DNA from: Pontibacillus chungwhensis | GTDB lineage: Bacteria; Bacillota; Bacilli; Bacillales; BH030062 | DNA: 64,000 nt | Direction: 5' to 3' | NCBI RefSeq assembly: GCF_030166655.1 | Contig: NZ_CP126446.1 | Span: 620,001-684,000 of the forward strand | Shown: positions 11,570 through 20,723 of the stretch, one piece after another | Position numbering within the stretch: position 1 is the first letter of the stretch | Layout of the letters: each line of letters begins with the position of its first letter | Notes under the pieces: generated by a model | The model's database searches: none | Seen by the model: only the letters and a program-made list of their open reading frames with translations | Told to the model about the DNA's origin: nothing | Position numbers and translations under genes: made by a program

Positions 11570-12050
11570 ATGTCTTTTTTTAGTATCTTCTTATGTAGAA
11601 ATTTGAAGTTGAGAGGGTGTTTCCGCTAGCGATAGATGGGTGTAAGGTGGTTGGGGAAATTATTCGCTTTCCACGGCGAGCTGGGAGGTCTCCTCAATCG
11701 GTACGCGCTTTCCTGGGTCTCCCTTATGCTCATTGGGAGTAACGGAAACATGCCATATTCATTAATCCTGTAACAGTCGCCGCCCTATGGTGTTGGACTG
11801 TTTGTAGAACAAAAACACTCCTTTCACTGATGAAATGGAGCGGCCTCTTCCAATTCGAATATCTCAAACCTCGAGTATTCCATATGAGGGTCTTTAGTTG
11901 AAGAAGAAGGAGCATTTTCCGACAGGGAACTTGCTCTTTTTTTGTAGTCGAAATTGGATGCGTTTTTGCACTTGAAATTGTATGTTTTCGACGGGGAATA
12001 TGATTTGCATTCTATTCTACAAATAGCACTGATAAACAAAGGTATAACCA
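11570..12050. other. Gene-free interval, possible decayed dispersed repeat
   Basis: No convincing gene is visible in about 480 bp between the tRNA terminator and the mnt terminator. The part around 11660-11730 (GCTTTCCACGGCGAGCTGGG and a later GCTTTCCTGGGTCTCCC) vaguely recalls the GCTTTCC-rich repeats scattered in Bacillaceae genomes, but it is too degenerate to name. Short open frames on both strands lack ribosome binding sites. Confidence 0.4.
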
Positions 12051-12051
12051 C

Positions 12052-12098
12052 AAAAAAAATGAGCATCAAATTGCTATGCAATTCAACGCTCATTTTAT
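12052..12098 (-). terminator. Terminator of the mntABCD operon
   Basis: AATGAGC..AATTGC and GCAATT..GCTCATT form an interrupted stem; read on the minus strand it is followed by a T8 run. It lies 11 bp after the mntD stop. Confidence 0.85.
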
Positions 12099-12108
12099 CT
12101 TGGTATCT

Positions 12109-13002
12109 TCACGATGCTCTCAGTTGTTTCTTTTGCTGTTGTTTCCGTCTGTACCATTTCGCTAGCATTCCGTGTTTTGGACTTAGGAAGAAAGCGAGAG
12201 TAAAGAGCACTCCTGTTGCAGTGGCCATGGCTCCTGATATCGATACATCTACAAAAAGAGCGAAGGTGTATCCTAGTAAGGAGGAGAGTGCGCCGATAAG
12301 AGCACTTAAGGCGATCATACCACCGAAGGAATCAGTGAGAAGGTATGAAGTTGCTCCTGGTACGATTAACATAGCTACAACAAGGATAGCTCCCACGCTA
12401 TCGAATGAGGCCACGGTAGAGAAGGATACCATCGACATTAATACATAATGAATAGCGACCACTGGCACTCCTATTGATATAGCTAACTGAGGATCAAAGG
12501 TGCTAATTTTAAATTCCTTATAAAATAGTAAGATGATGGATAGGTTTAAGATAAACACGAAGCCTAATAGCCATACTGCAGTGGGGCCTAAGTTTATCCC
12601 GTTCCATGTCCATGTATCCCATGGGACAAATGCAATTTCTCCCATTAAGGCGTGTTCAACGTCTAGGTGTACACTATCTCCTATAAAGGAGATCAAGACG
12701 ACGCCGAGTGCGAAGAGAGAAGTGAACACGACCCCGATTGCAGCATCGGATTGAACTCCGCTTGAATCGAGGAGTTGCACCATTAAAGCGGTTAGTATGC
12801 CTACTATGGCTGCTCCGATTAGCATGGGAACTCCATTTAGAGAATGGGTCACGAGAAATGCTCCTACAATCCCGAGGAGAACGGTATGACTGATGGCGTC
12901 TGCAAGCATCGACATTTTTCTAAGAACGAGTAAAGCTCCTGTCATACCACAAGTGATACCTACCAAGACTCCTGTTGTAATAATCCATAAACTATACGTC
13001 AT
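12109..13002 (-). CDS. mntD: Manganese ABC transporter permease MntD
   Basis: A 297-residue ABC-3 family integral membrane protein with 8-9 hydrophobic helices. The conserved N-terminal GMTGALLVLRKMSMLADAIS block and the LIVPGATSYLL segment are typical of Mn/Zn permeases. It ends in a basic, glutamine-rich cytosolic tail (RRKQQQKKQ). It overlaps mntC by 4 bp (ATGA) and is the last gene of the operon, before the terminator at 12052-12098. Together with MntC it should form the transmembrane channel energised by MntB. Metal choice (Mn rather than Zn) is inferred from the MntR-like boxes upstream of mntA. Confidence 0.9.
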   Translation of the reverse strand: MTYSLWIITTGVLVGITCGMTGALLVLRKMSMLADAISHTVLLGIVGAFLVTHSLNGVPMLIGAAIVGILTALMVQLLDSSGVQSDAAIGVVFTSLFALGVVLISFIGDSVHLDVEHALMGEIAFVPWDTWTWNGINLGPTAVWLLGFVFILNLSIILLFYKEFKISTFDPQLAISIGVPVVAIHYVLMSMVSFSTVASFDSVGAILVVAMLIVPGATSYLLTDSFGGMIALSALIGALSSLLGYTFALFVDVSISGAMATATGVLFTLAFFLSPKHGMLAKWYRRKQQQKKQLRAS

Positions 13003-13868
13003 GTTTGTCTCACCGCCTTTATTATAACTCCTTTACTGGCGCCAAATAATAAGGATAGGACAAAGATGAAAGAGGCACATAGGACAATGAGGGGACCTGT
13101 AGGAAGCCCTTCACCTGCTGTGCTGATTAACGTTCCGGTTACTCCTGATACGGCACCGAATAGACCTGCAATGACGCCCATCTTTCCTAAACGATCTGTC
13201 CAGTAACGGGCAGCGAGTGGGGGAGTAATTAGCAGTGCCGCTATCAGTACCACTCCAACCATTTGAATTCCGACAACCACTACACCTACTACTAGGGCCA
13301 TTAGAACGAAATTAAACACGCTAACCGGTAAGCCGATCCCCCTGGCGTAGTTTGGGTCGAAAATAGAAATCTTAAATTCTTTGAAGAATAGGGAGGAGAG
13401 TACAATGATTAAGAGAGATCCCACCGCAATTACTTGAATATCGCTCTTAACCATAGCAGCTGCCTGCCCGAATATGAAATCCTCAAGGCCGCTTTGATTG
13501 CCTTTTGCGTGCTTTGTTATATAGGTTAGCAACATAATTCCAAGTCCAAAGAAAACGGATAACACGACGCCAATAGAGGCATCCGTCTTGATCCTTGAAT
13601 GTTTCACGATGGCTTGAATAAAGTATGTGGCAAGTAATCCTGTTGTAGCAGCCCCTAGTAGAAAGAGGGGAATCGATTTAACGCCAAATAATAGAAAAGC
13701 TAAGCAGACGCCAGGAAGTGTCGCATGAGCCATGGCGTCTCCTATCAGACTTTGTTTTTTGAGTAGAACGAAACTACCAATTAAACCACTAGCAAAGCCA
13801 AGCAAGGAGGAGCCAGCTAATACCCATTGCGTGTTTGGGTTGGTTAATAGGCTTAAAAATTCACTCAT
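12999..13868 (-). CDS. mntC: Manganese ABC transporter permease MntC
   Basis: A 289-residue ABC-3 permease, paralogous to the adjacent MntD. GLIGSFVLLKKQSLIGDAMAHATLPGV near the N-terminus is the family signature, and the AALLITPPLAARYW motif lies near residue 200. GGAGGATAATATTC precedes ATG on the minus strand. It starts 5 bp after mntB ends and overlaps mntD, so all three are co-transcribed. Two different permeases per operon, as in B. subtilis mntCD, implies a heterodimeric channel. Confidence 0.9.
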   Translation of the reverse strand: MSEFLSLLTNPNTQWVLAGSSLLGFASGLIGSFVLLKKQSLIGDAMAHATLPGVCLAFLLFGVKSIPLFLLGAATTGLLATYFIQAIVKHSRIKTDASIGVVLSVFFGLGIMLLTYITKHAKGNQSGLEDFIFGQAAAMVKSDIQVIAVGSLLIIVLSSLFFKEFKISIFDPNYARGIGLPVSVFNFVLMALVVGVVVVGIQMVGVVLIAALLITPPLAARYWTDRLGKMGVIAGLFGAVSGVTGTLISTAGEGLPTGPLIVLCASFIFVLSLLFGASKGVIIKAVRQT

Positions 13869-13873
13869 GAATA

Positions 13874-14623
13874 TTATCCTCCTTGGGTAAGAATAGGACC
13901 ATTTCCTAAAAAGGATATGGCTCCTCCATAAGTTCGTTCCAGGTTATCAAGCGTGAAAACACTCTCTGTTGGTCCATAGTCCACTGGGGTTTTGTTAAGC
14001 AGCAGACAATGGTCAAAATAGTCTTTTACAGTCTGCAGGTCATGATGGACGACCAGGACTGTTTTGCCTTGTTCACGCCATTCTTGTAGCAGCTTCATAA
14101 TGGCTTTCTCCGTTGCGGCGTCTACGCCTGCGAATGGTTCATCCATGAAATAAATTTGAGCATCTTGTGCTAGTGCACGGGCTAAGAAAACACGCTGCTG
14201 TTGTCCTCCAGATAGTTGACTAATTTGTCGGTTAGCAAATTCTTTCATACCGACTTTTTCAAGACACTCATAGGCGAATTGTACTTCTTTTTTATTTGGG
14301 CGACGGATCCAACCAATATGGCCATAGCGGCCCATGAGAACTACATCTAATGCATTTGTGGGGAAATCCCAATCTACTTCACTTCTCTGTGGAACGTAGC
14401 CAATTAAATTACGCTGTTTTTTATATGGTTTCCCGTACACCGTTACATCCCCTGATAGACGAGGAATCAGATGCAGAATCGACTTAATTAAGGTGGATTT
14501 TCCTGCCCCGTTTGGTCCGATAATTCCAGTTAACGTTCCTTCTGGAATGGTGAAATTCACATTTTCTAGGACGGGCTGTCGTTCATAGGTTACAGCCAGG
14601 TTTTGAATTTCGATAGCTTTCAT
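13874..14623 (-). CDS. mntB: Manganese ABC transporter ATPase MntB
   Basis: A 249-residue cytosolic ATP-binding subunit. Walker A is GPNGAGKST (about residues 36-44), the Q-loop lies in YVPQRSE, the ABC signature is LSGGQQQR, Walker B leads into FMDEPFAGVD, and the switch histidine is in VVHHDL. AAAGGAGATGCTTAT precedes its ATG. It hydrolyses ATP to drive metal import through MntC/MntD and follows mntA by 48 bp on the minus strand. Confidence 0.94.
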   Translation of the reverse strand: MKAIEIQNLAVTYERQPVLENVNFTIPEGTLTGIIGPNGAGKSTLIKSILHLIPRLSGDVTVYGKPYKKQRNLIGYVPQRSEVDWDFPTNALDVVLMGRYGHIGWIRRPNKKEVQFAYECLEKVGMKEFANRQISQLSGGQQQRVFLARALAQDAQIYFMDEPFAGVDAATEKAIMKLLQEWREQGKTVLVVHHDLQTVKDYFDHCLLLNKTPVDYGPTESVFTLDNLERTYGGAISFLGNGPILTQGG

Positions 14624-14671
14624 ATAAGCATCTCCTTTCTTGGTAAGGCTGAAGGTACAGAAACAAATTTA

Positions 14672-15589
14672 TTACTTCAATGCACTTACAATCGTCTCGA
14701 TATTGTGTCTGAACATGCCAATATAGGTTCCTTCTTCAGTATCAGCTGGGCCCATCGCATCGGAATAAAGTTCTCCGCCGATTTTTAGGTTATGACCCTC
14801 TGCTTTAGCACCCTCTACTACAGCATTAATTGACCTTTTGTTTACACTACTTTCTACAAAGACTGCTTTAATATTTCTCTCAGAAACGGTATCGATAATA
14901 CGCTGCACATCTTTTAATCCATATTCTGATTCTGTGCTTAATCCCTGCAGTCCCATCACTTCTAGTCCATATGCTTTACCAAAGTAATGAAACGCGTCAT
15001 GGGCGGTGACGAGTACGCGGCTCTCTTCTGGAATTTGAGAAATTTGCTCTTTAGCATAAGTATGCGTTTCGTCTAATTTTTGTTTATATTTTTCTGCTTG
15101 TTTTTCATAATACGCTTGGTTTTCAGGGTCTAAATCGCTAAGACCTTTGGTCACTTCGTCAACAGCATACTTCCATAAGTTAATATCAAACCAGACGTGA
15201 GGATCTGGAATGTCCGGGTTGGCCGGGTCAGCATCAAGCATATCCTCTGGAATGGCTTCTGCTACAGCGTGCGTAGGTTTTTCGGAGCGCATTTTTGCGA
15301 ATACATCGTTCATTTGGCCTTCTAAGTGATGTCCGTTATAGAAGATCACATCCGCTTTTTGTAAGTTTTCAATATCACTCGTAGTGGCTTTATACGTATG
15401 CGGGTCCGTTCCAGGCCCCATTAAGCTCTTAACATTGACATGTTCACCGCCTATGTTTTCAGCAATATCACCGATTTGAGCTATGGTAGTAACAACCTTT
15501 ACTTTTTCATCTCCTGATGTGTCGTCTGAAGCATTACACCCAACTAAAGCAATCATTGTTAGGAATGCTATGGTTATTAATTTCTTCAT
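14672..15589 (-). CDS. mntA: Manganese-binding lipoprotein MntA
   Basis: A 305-residue solute-binding protein of cluster A-I (PsaA/ZnuA/TroA). A lipoprotein signal peptide ends in the lipobox LVGC, so the mature protein is anchored to the outer face of the membrane through its N-terminal cysteine. Metal-ligand candidates are the His in GTDPHTYKAT, the His in AHDAFHYFG, the Glu in FVESSVN and the Asp in MGPADTEEG. The histidine-rich loop of zinc-specific ZnuA is absent, favouring manganese. GGGAGGACATAGGAAAC gives a strong ribosome binding site. First gene of mntABCD. Confidence 0.92.
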   Translation of the reverse strand: MKKLITIAFLTMIALVGCNASDDTSGDEKVKVVTTIAQIGDIAENIGGEHVNVKSLMGPGTDPHTYKATTSDIENLQKADVIFYNGHHLEGQMNDVFAKMRSEKPTHAVAEAIPEDMLDADPANPDIPDPHVWFDINLWKYAVDEVTKGLSDLDPENQAYYEKQAEKYKQKLDETHTYAKEQISQIPEESRVLVTAHDAFHYFGKAYGLEVMGLQGLSTESEYGLKDVQRIIDTVSERNIKAVFVESSVNKRSINAVVEGAKAEGHNLKIGGELYSDAMGPADTEEGTYIGMFRHNIETIVSALK

Positions 15590-15623
15590 GTTTCCTATGT
15601 CCTCCCTTTTTGTACATGTTAAT

Positions 15624-15644
15624 AAAAGTTTCCTTTATGCAAAA
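15624..15644 (-). promoter_or_regulatory. MntR-like box 1 upstream of mntA
   Basis: On the plus strand AAAAGTTTCCTTTATGCAAA; on the minus strand TTTGCATAAAGGAAACTTT, which is very like the B. subtilis MntR sites upstream of mntABCD and mntH. A second copy lies at 15738-15758. It sits in the mntA leader, about 35 bp before the start codon. Confidence 0.7.
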
Positions 15645-15737
15645 AAATAATTAAAAAAATGACTTTTCGTTAGCTCTATAAAGATATGAGCGAAGTAGAA
15701 AAGTGTGCGTGTTTTTTAAAAAATTAACTCGAGCTAT

Positions 15738-15785
15738 AAAAGTTTCCTTAGTGCAAAATATATAGATAAATCAAAACGTTGTCAA
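15738..15785 (-). promoter_or_regulatory. mntA promoter with MntR-like box 2
   Basis: Read on the minus strand: TTGACA (15785-15780), 17-bp spacer, TATATT (15762-15757), immediately followed by TTTTGCACTAAGGAAACTTT (15758-15738), the second MntR-like box. The box covers the start of transcription, so Mn-loaded MntR would block initiation. Confidence 0.75.
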
Positions 15786-15850
15786 CAGTCTGGCATAAAC
15801 TAAATCTTATGGATGGTTTTTTATACGTTAAAATGAATAAAAAGTCTGTT

Positions 15851-15902
15851 TTTAAAGTTTTTATTCATAATTATTGAATACTTATACTTTTGGCGTTATA
15901 AT
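15851..15902 (+). promoter_or_regulatory. argG promoter with candidate ArgR half-sites
   Basis: TTGAAT (15874-15879), 17 bp, TATAAT (15897-15902) is a strong SigA promoter. TATTCA (15862-15867) and TGAATA (15875-15880) are outward-facing ARG-box half-sites, the latter overlapping the -35; further TGAATAAAAA lies at 15834. Repression by ArgR/AhrC in arginine is plausible, but no full 18-bp ARG box is present. Confidence 0.55.
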
Positions 15903-15943
15903 CATACATAATATAATAACCAAGGGAGAAGGAAAGGGGACTT

Positions 15944-17152
15944 ATGATGAACAAAACATGTGTGTTAGCTTATTCCGGAGGGTTAGATACTTCCGTTTCA
16001 ATTAAATGGCTTCAAGAGAAGTACGGATACGATGTGATTGCGCTTGGTCTTAGTGTGGGGGAAGGGAAAGACATGGAAGCGGTCCGTCAGAAAGCGTTAG
16101 ATGTGGGAGCTGTAAAGGCGATTATGATTGATGCAAAAGAAGAGTTAGCGGAAGATTTTCTTTTGCCTGCGTTAAAAGCAAATGCAATGTATGAAGGGAA
16201 GTATCCATTGTCATCAGCACTGTCTCGTCCATTGATTGCCAAAAAACTTGTTGAGATTGCTCATCAAGAGGGCGCAGAGGCGGTCGCTCATGGGTGTACA
16301 GGGAAAGGAAATGATCAGGTTCGGTTTGAAGTTGCTATTCAGGGATTAGACCCAGATCTTGAAGTGATTGCACCCGTTCGAGAGTGGAAGATGACACGGG
16401 ATGAAGAAATTGCTTATGCCAAGGAAAAGGGCATAAATATACCGATAACAGATGAGAATCCTTTCTCGATTGATGCGAACATCTGGGGACGGGCTTGTGA
16501 AGCGGGGGTGCTTGAAGACCCTTGGACAGAGGCGCCGGAAGCAGCATATGAATGGACGGCTCCTATTCACCTTACGCCTGATGAGCCAGAAACGATTGTC
16601 GTTTCATTTGAAAAGGGTAAACCGGTTGGTATAAACGGGAAAGCAATGTCTTTTGTCGACATTATTGAAAAGCTAAATATCCTCGGCGGAGAGCATGGTA
16701 TTGGGCGTATTGACCACGTAGAGAATCGTCTTGTGGGCATTAAATCACGTGAGGTTTATGAATGTCCTGCAGCCATGATTCTGATTCAAGCTCACAAGGA
16801 ATTAGAACACCTTACTCATACAAGAGATGTAGCTAAGTTTAAACCACAAGCTGAGCAACAACTAGCAGAGATGATTTATGAAGGATTGTGGTATTCACCT
16901 TTGCGTGAAGCGCTTCTAGCTTTCCATGAAGAGACTCAAGTGAACGTAACGGGAGATGTGAAAGTGAAGTGCTTTAAAGGTCAGGCGGTCGTTGTCGGTA
17001 CGAGAGCGGAAATGAGTTTATACGACGAAGAATTAGCTACTTACTCTAAAGGGGATGCCTTTGACCACGATGCAGCTGTCGGCTTTATTAAATTGTGGGG
17101 ATTGCCATCTAAAGTATATGCTAAGAAACAGAAAACAAAAGTGAACGTCTGA
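15944..17152 (+). CDS. argG: Argininosuccinate synthase
   Basis: A 402-residue cytosolic enzyme that joins citrulline and aspartate using ATP, the penultimate step of arginine synthesis. The N-terminal ATP-pyrophosphatase P-loop AYSGGLDTS is at residues 9-17, and the substrate-binding [14 protein letters not shown] block and [11 protein letters not shown] are also conserved. Length is normal. GGAAAGGGG precedes two adjacent ATGs; ATG 15947 has slightly better spacing. argH follows after 12 bp, so argGH form an operon. The candidate ARG half-sites upstream suggest arginine control. Confidence 0.96.
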   Translation: MMNKTCVLAYSGGLDTSVSIKWLQEKYGYDVIALGLSVGEGKDMEAVRQKALDVGAVKAIMIDAKEELAEDFLLPALKANAMYEGKYPLSSALSRPLIAKKLVEIAHQEGAEAVAHGCTGKGNDQVRFEVAIQGLDPDLEVIAPVREWKMTRDEEIAYAKEKGINIPITDENPFSIDANIWGRACEAGVLEDPWTEAPEAAYEWTAPIHLTPDEPETIVVSFEKGKPVGINGKAMSFVDIIEKLNILGGEHGIGRIDHVENRLVGIKSREVYECPAAMILIQAHKELEHLTHTRDVAKFKPQAEQQLAEMIYEGLWYSPLREALLAFHEETQVNVTGDVKVKCFKGQAVVVGTRAEMSLYDEELATYSKGDAFDHDAAVGFIKLWGLPSKVYAKKQKTKVNV

Positions 17153-17164
17153 GGGGGAAATAAC

Positions 17165-18550
17165 ATGTCATCAAAAGTATGGGGAGGACGCTTTACCACA
17201 AGTCCAAATCAGCTCGTAGAGGAAATGAATGCTTCGATTTGCTTTGATCAGGCATTGCTCGACGAGGACATTGAAGGAAGCCTTGCTCATGTAGCTATGC
17301 TTGCTCGGTGTGAAATTATAGAAGAGGGAGAAGCGCAAACCCTTACTGAAGGGTTAAAGACGGTTCATGAGAAGGTGGCATCAGGAGAAGCGACGCTCAG
17401 AGCCCAGTATGAGGACATTCATATGAATGTGGAAATGTTGCTTCATGAAGAAATAGGCAAACTCGCTGGTAAACTTCATACTGCGCGAAGTCGGAATGAT
17501 CAGGTTGCTACAGACATGCACTTATATTTGAAGAAGAAGGTACAGAATATAAGCAGTCTTCTGAACGATGTCCAGACTGTTTTATGCGAGAAAGCGGAAT
17601 CTCATATTGATACGATTGTACCTGGATATACGCACCTTCAGCGCGCGCAGCCCATTTCATTTGCCCATCATTTACTCGCTTATTTCTGGATGTTTCAGCG
17701 GGACGCAGGTCGATTAGAGGATAGTCTGAAACGAATTGACGTATCCCCCCTTGGGGCCGGGGCTATTGCAGGAACGACATTTCCAATTGATCGGGCGTTC
17801 ACAGCTGATCTATTAGGGTTCAAAGAAGTTTATCCGAACAGTATGGATGCTGTAAGCGACCGGGACTTTATAGTAGAATTTCTGAGCAATGCGTCTATCC
17901 TTATGATGCATATTTCCCGTCTGAGCGAAGAGATGATTATCTGGTCAAGCCAAGAGTTTAATTTTGTGGAATTCGATGATGCTTTCTGTACAGGATCTAG
18001 TATGATGCCTCAGAAGAAAAATCCGGATATGCCTGAACTTTTAAGAGGGAAGACAGGGCGAGTGTATGGCCATCTGATGGGGCTGTTAACAACGCTAAAA
18101 GGGTTACCACTTACGTATAATAAAGATATGCAAGAAGACAAGGAAGGTATGTTTGATACAGTGGAAACCCTGGAGAAGAGTTTGGCTATATTGGCACCAA
18201 TGCTTGAGACTATGGTTGTTAAGAAAGAGCAGATGTATGAATCGGTAAAACAAGACTATTCCAATGCAACGGATTTGGCTGATTATTTGGTGACAAAGGG
18301 GATGGCCTTTAGGCAAGCTCATGAAGTAACAGGGAAAATCGTCCTGTCAGCTATTCAGCAGAAGAAAAACTTACTAGATCTGAGTCTAGAAGAATATCAA
18401 TCTTTTTCTACTTTTATTGATTCAGATCTCTATGAGGCTTTGCGTCCGGAACAAGTCGTGTCTGCACGAGGGAGTATAGGTGGAACGGCACCCAATCAAG
18501 TAAAAAAACAACTAAACCATGCGAAATCTTTACTAAAGAGCAACTATTAG
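17165..18550 (+). CDS. argH: Argininosuccinate lyase
   Basis: A 461-residue enzyme of the fumarase/aspartase superfamily that splits argininosuccinate into arginine and fumarate. The signature [12 protein letters not shown] carries the catalytic serine loop, and the [13 protein letters not shown] block and [10 protein letters not shown] (catalytic His) are present. Family-typical length, homotetramer expected. GAGGGGGAAATAAC precedes the ATG, 12 bp after argG. The terminator stem begins inside the last codons. Confidence 0.96.
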   Translation: MSSKVWGGRFTTSPNQLVEEMNASICFDQALLDEDIEGSLAHVAMLARCEIIEEGEAQTLTEGLKTVHEKVASGEATLRAQYEDIHMNVEMLLHEEIGKLAGKLHTARSRNDQVATDMHLYLKKKVQNISSLLNDVQTVLCEKAESHIDTIVPGYTHLQRAQPISFAHHLLAYFWMFQRDAGRLEDSLKRIDVSPLGAGAIAGTTFPIDRAFTADLLGFKEVYPNSMDAVSDRDFIVEFLSNASILMMHISRLSEEMIIWSSQEFNFVEFDDAFCTGSSMMPQKKNPDMPELLRGKTGRVYGHLMGLLTTLKGLPLTYNKDMQEDKEGMFDTVETLEKSLAILAPMLETMVVKKEQMYESVKQDYSNATDLADYLVTKGMAFRQAHEVTGKIVLSAIQQKKNLLDLSLEEYQSFSTFIDSDLYEALRPEQVVSARGSIGGTAPNQVKKQLNHAKSLLKSNY

Positions 18551-18570
18551 GTTTAATAGTTGCTCTTTTT
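18537..18570 (+). terminator. Terminator of argGH
   Basis: AGAGCAACTATT and AATAGTTGCTCT form a 12-bp stem around GGTTT-type loop bases, followed by TTTTT; the argH stop codon lies within the hairpin. Confidence 0.88.
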
Positions 18571-18753
18571 GTATACACTATAAGAAAGATTCAAAGAATC
18601 ATAACTAAACAGAAAAATTACGGGTTTTCGACAATTTTTTTAAATTTCTATTGCTGAATTGTTAAGGATTTGTTAATATAATTTTTGTAGCTGATTTCAG
18701 CACATAATTAATACTACAAGCTTAGTATAAATAACTTAAGCATTGGTGCCAAT

Positions 18754-18827
18754 GCGGGTGTAGTTTAGTGGTAAAACCTCAGCCTTCCAAGCTGATGTCG
18801 TGGGTTCGATTCCCATCACCCGCTCCA
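18754..18827 (+). tRNA. tRNA-Gly (TCC), single gene
   Basis: Acceptor GCGGGTG/CACCCGC, anticodon TCC (CAGCCTTCCAAGCTG), TTCGATT T-loop, encoded CCA. It is isolated between argH and the ATPase gene. TATAAT at about 18677 may be its -10, though I find no good -35. A terminator follows at 18842. Confidence 0.95.
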
Positions 18828-18841
18828 TAATTTATGTTGCC

Positions 18842-18888
18842 AACGCAGTGTTTCGTTTAAAGGTGTGGAAACGAAGCATTGCGTTTTT
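18842..18888 (+). terminator. Terminator after tRNA-Gly
   Basis: AACGCAGTGTTTCGTTT pairs with AAACGAAGCATTGCGTT with two mismatches, followed by TTTTT. Confidence 0.75.
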
Positions 18889-18975
18889 ATATTGTCCAAA
18901 AAGGTTACATTGGTTATAAGGGGAATTCTGCCCTTTTGTAATAATCATGACCAAACAAGAAAGGGTGCCATTTGG

Positions 18976-20685
18976 ATGAAAGATTTACAGCAGAAACTAA
19001 AGCAAATTGATGGGAAGAGTTATAAAGCGTATAAAGACATTCAAGGAAGATATACGTTTCAGACGCATGCGGTAGCTATTGACTACGTGCAGGGTGACCC
19101 GTTTGCGGCTCCGTCTAAAATCAGACTAATTGTCCCATCAAATGAATATAAAATTGCAAGCGAGTGGATGGAGACGTCGACTCGATTGACGTATATAGAA
19201 GACCTTGTGGCTCGCCACGTCGCACGGGCGATCGCAAAGGATAAAACAGCAATTAGAGGATCCGGTAAGAGTGGGGCAATTTCGATCGATGCTCCCGGAC
19301 AGGAAATCCTTGAGCGAACAGCGGTTTCCATAACAGAAAAGCAAACAGAGATTTGCTTATCGATTGGACTGCCAGCGAACGGGCGTCGCATAAATGGTAA
19401 AGAAGCGGAAAAATTATTCTTACAAGTGCTTCCTTCCGTTCTTAAACAGTCCTTACTGATGATGAAAGATCAGGATTTTGAAGCAGCAGCTCAGTTAGCA
19501 GATCAGCATGATGCCATCAGAGCTAAGATGAAAGAAGAGGATTGGATATCATTTGTTGCAGATGAATCCATTCTTCCTCGCGAAAGTGGAATTAGTAACA
19601 GACCGATGAAAAAGGCAGTTCCGTTCACAAGTCCTGAGGAGAACCGCGTTTCTTTCACCATTCCGCATCGAAACGAACCGATTACGGGAATGGCGCTGAA
19701 AAAAGGAATCGTTCTTATTGTTGGTGGGGGCTACCACGGAAAAAGTACCCTATTGAAAGCTATTGAACGAGGGGTGTATCCTCATATTAAGGGAGATGGC
19801 CGTGAATATGTACTGACGGATCCGGATGCTGTGAAAGTTCGGGCTGAAGATGGACGTCAGGTATCTGGTGTTAACATATCACCGTTTATTAATCATTTAC
19901 CGCATGGAGAAGATACAGTGCGCTTCTCGACAGAAAACGCCAGTGGAAGCACGTCTCAGGCTGCGAATGTAATGGAAGCGATTGAAGCCGAGGCCTCTAC
20001 TTTGTTGATTGATGAAGATACAAGTGCTACGAACTTTATGATTAGGGATGCAAGAATGCAAGAATTAGTGGCGAAAGATAAAGAACCTATTACTCCATTT
20101 ATTGATCAGATTAAACGTCTACGGGATGAAGTAAATGTGTCGACCATCCTCGTAATGGGTGGTTCTGGTGACTATTTTGATGCAGCGGATGATGTGATCA
20201 TGCTTGATCAATATCTCCCTTATAACGTCACGGAGCAAGCGAAAGAAATTGCCCAGAAATACCCGTTCCACCGGGATGAAGAAAAAGCAGACCACTTCAA
20301 GACGATGCCAAAGCGTCATTTTCTACCTGGAAGCTTAGATAGCCGGAGAGGAAAGAAATCAAAAGTGCAAGCGAAAGGTCGTACGCTTATTCTCCTAGGA
20401 CGTTCTGAGATTTCACTCCATTATGTGGAACAGCTGGTAAGCGGATCGCAAACAAGAATGATTGCAGAAATTCTTCATCATCTAGAGCAGAAGAATTGGT
20501 TGAAAGACCAGCGGAGTTTCCCGGAATTATTAGATGCAATTGAAGCTCAGCTTGATCAAAAAGGTCTGGCATCGTTTACTGACTTTAAAGACCAGCATCC
20601 TGGTGATCTAGCCAGGCCACGTCGCCACGAGATCGCGGCTACTTTAAATCGTTTACGAACAAGTAAAGTCGATCAGTTCTCCTAA
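18976..20685 (+). CDS. P-loop ABC-ATPase domain protein (PF09818-like)
   Basis: A 569-residue cytosolic ATPase of the family annotated as ABC-ATPase domain-containing protein; its cellular role is unknown. Walker A is VGGGYHGKST and Walker B is STLLIDEDTSATNFM; VSTILVMGGSGDYFDAAD follows as the family's conserved third block. The start is ATG 18976, preceded by GAAAGGGTG, rather than an upstream in-frame ATG at 18865, which lies inside the tRNA terminator. It has no membrane segment and no partner permease nearby, so it is probably not a transporter. Confidence 0.78.
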   Translation: MKDLQQKLKQIDGKSYKAYKDIQGRYTFQTHAVAIDYVQGDPFAAPSKIRLIVPSNEYKIASEWMETSTRLTYIEDLVARHVARAIAKDKTAIRGSGKSGAISIDAPGQEILERTAVSITEKQTEICLSIGLPANGRRINGKEAEKLFLQVLPSVLKQSLLMMKDQDFEAAAQLADQHDAIRAKMKEEDWISFVADESILPRESGISNRPMKKAVPFTSPEENRVSFTIPHRNEPITGMALKKGIVLIVGGGYHGKSTLLKAIERGVYPHIKGDGREYVLTDPDAVKVRAEDGRQVSGVNISPFINHLPHGEDTVRFSTENASGSTSQAANVMEAIEAEASTLLIDEDTSATNFMIRDARMQELVAKDKEPITPFIDQIKRLRDEVNVSTILVMGGSGDYFDAADDVIMLDQYLPYNVTEQAKEIAQKYPFHRDEEKADHFKTMPKRHFLPGSLDSRRGKKSKVQAKGRTLILLGRSEISLHYVEQLVSGSQTRMIAEILHHLEQKNWLKDQRSFPELLDAIEAQLDQKGLASFTDFKDQHPGDLARPRRHEIAATLNRLRTSKVDQFS

Positions 20686-20723
20686 AACAATTATCATAAC
20701 TGGGAAGAAAGGAGGGAATGAAG

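Noticed and set aside
11824-12093. 89-codon minus-strand frame after mntD
   Set aside because: Its ATG lies inside the mnt terminator hairpin and no ribosome binding site precedes it.
18865-18975. N-terminal extension of the P-loop ATPase
   Set aside because: The extension begins in the tRNA-Gly terminator and lacks a ribosome binding site; the family starts at MKDLQQKLK.
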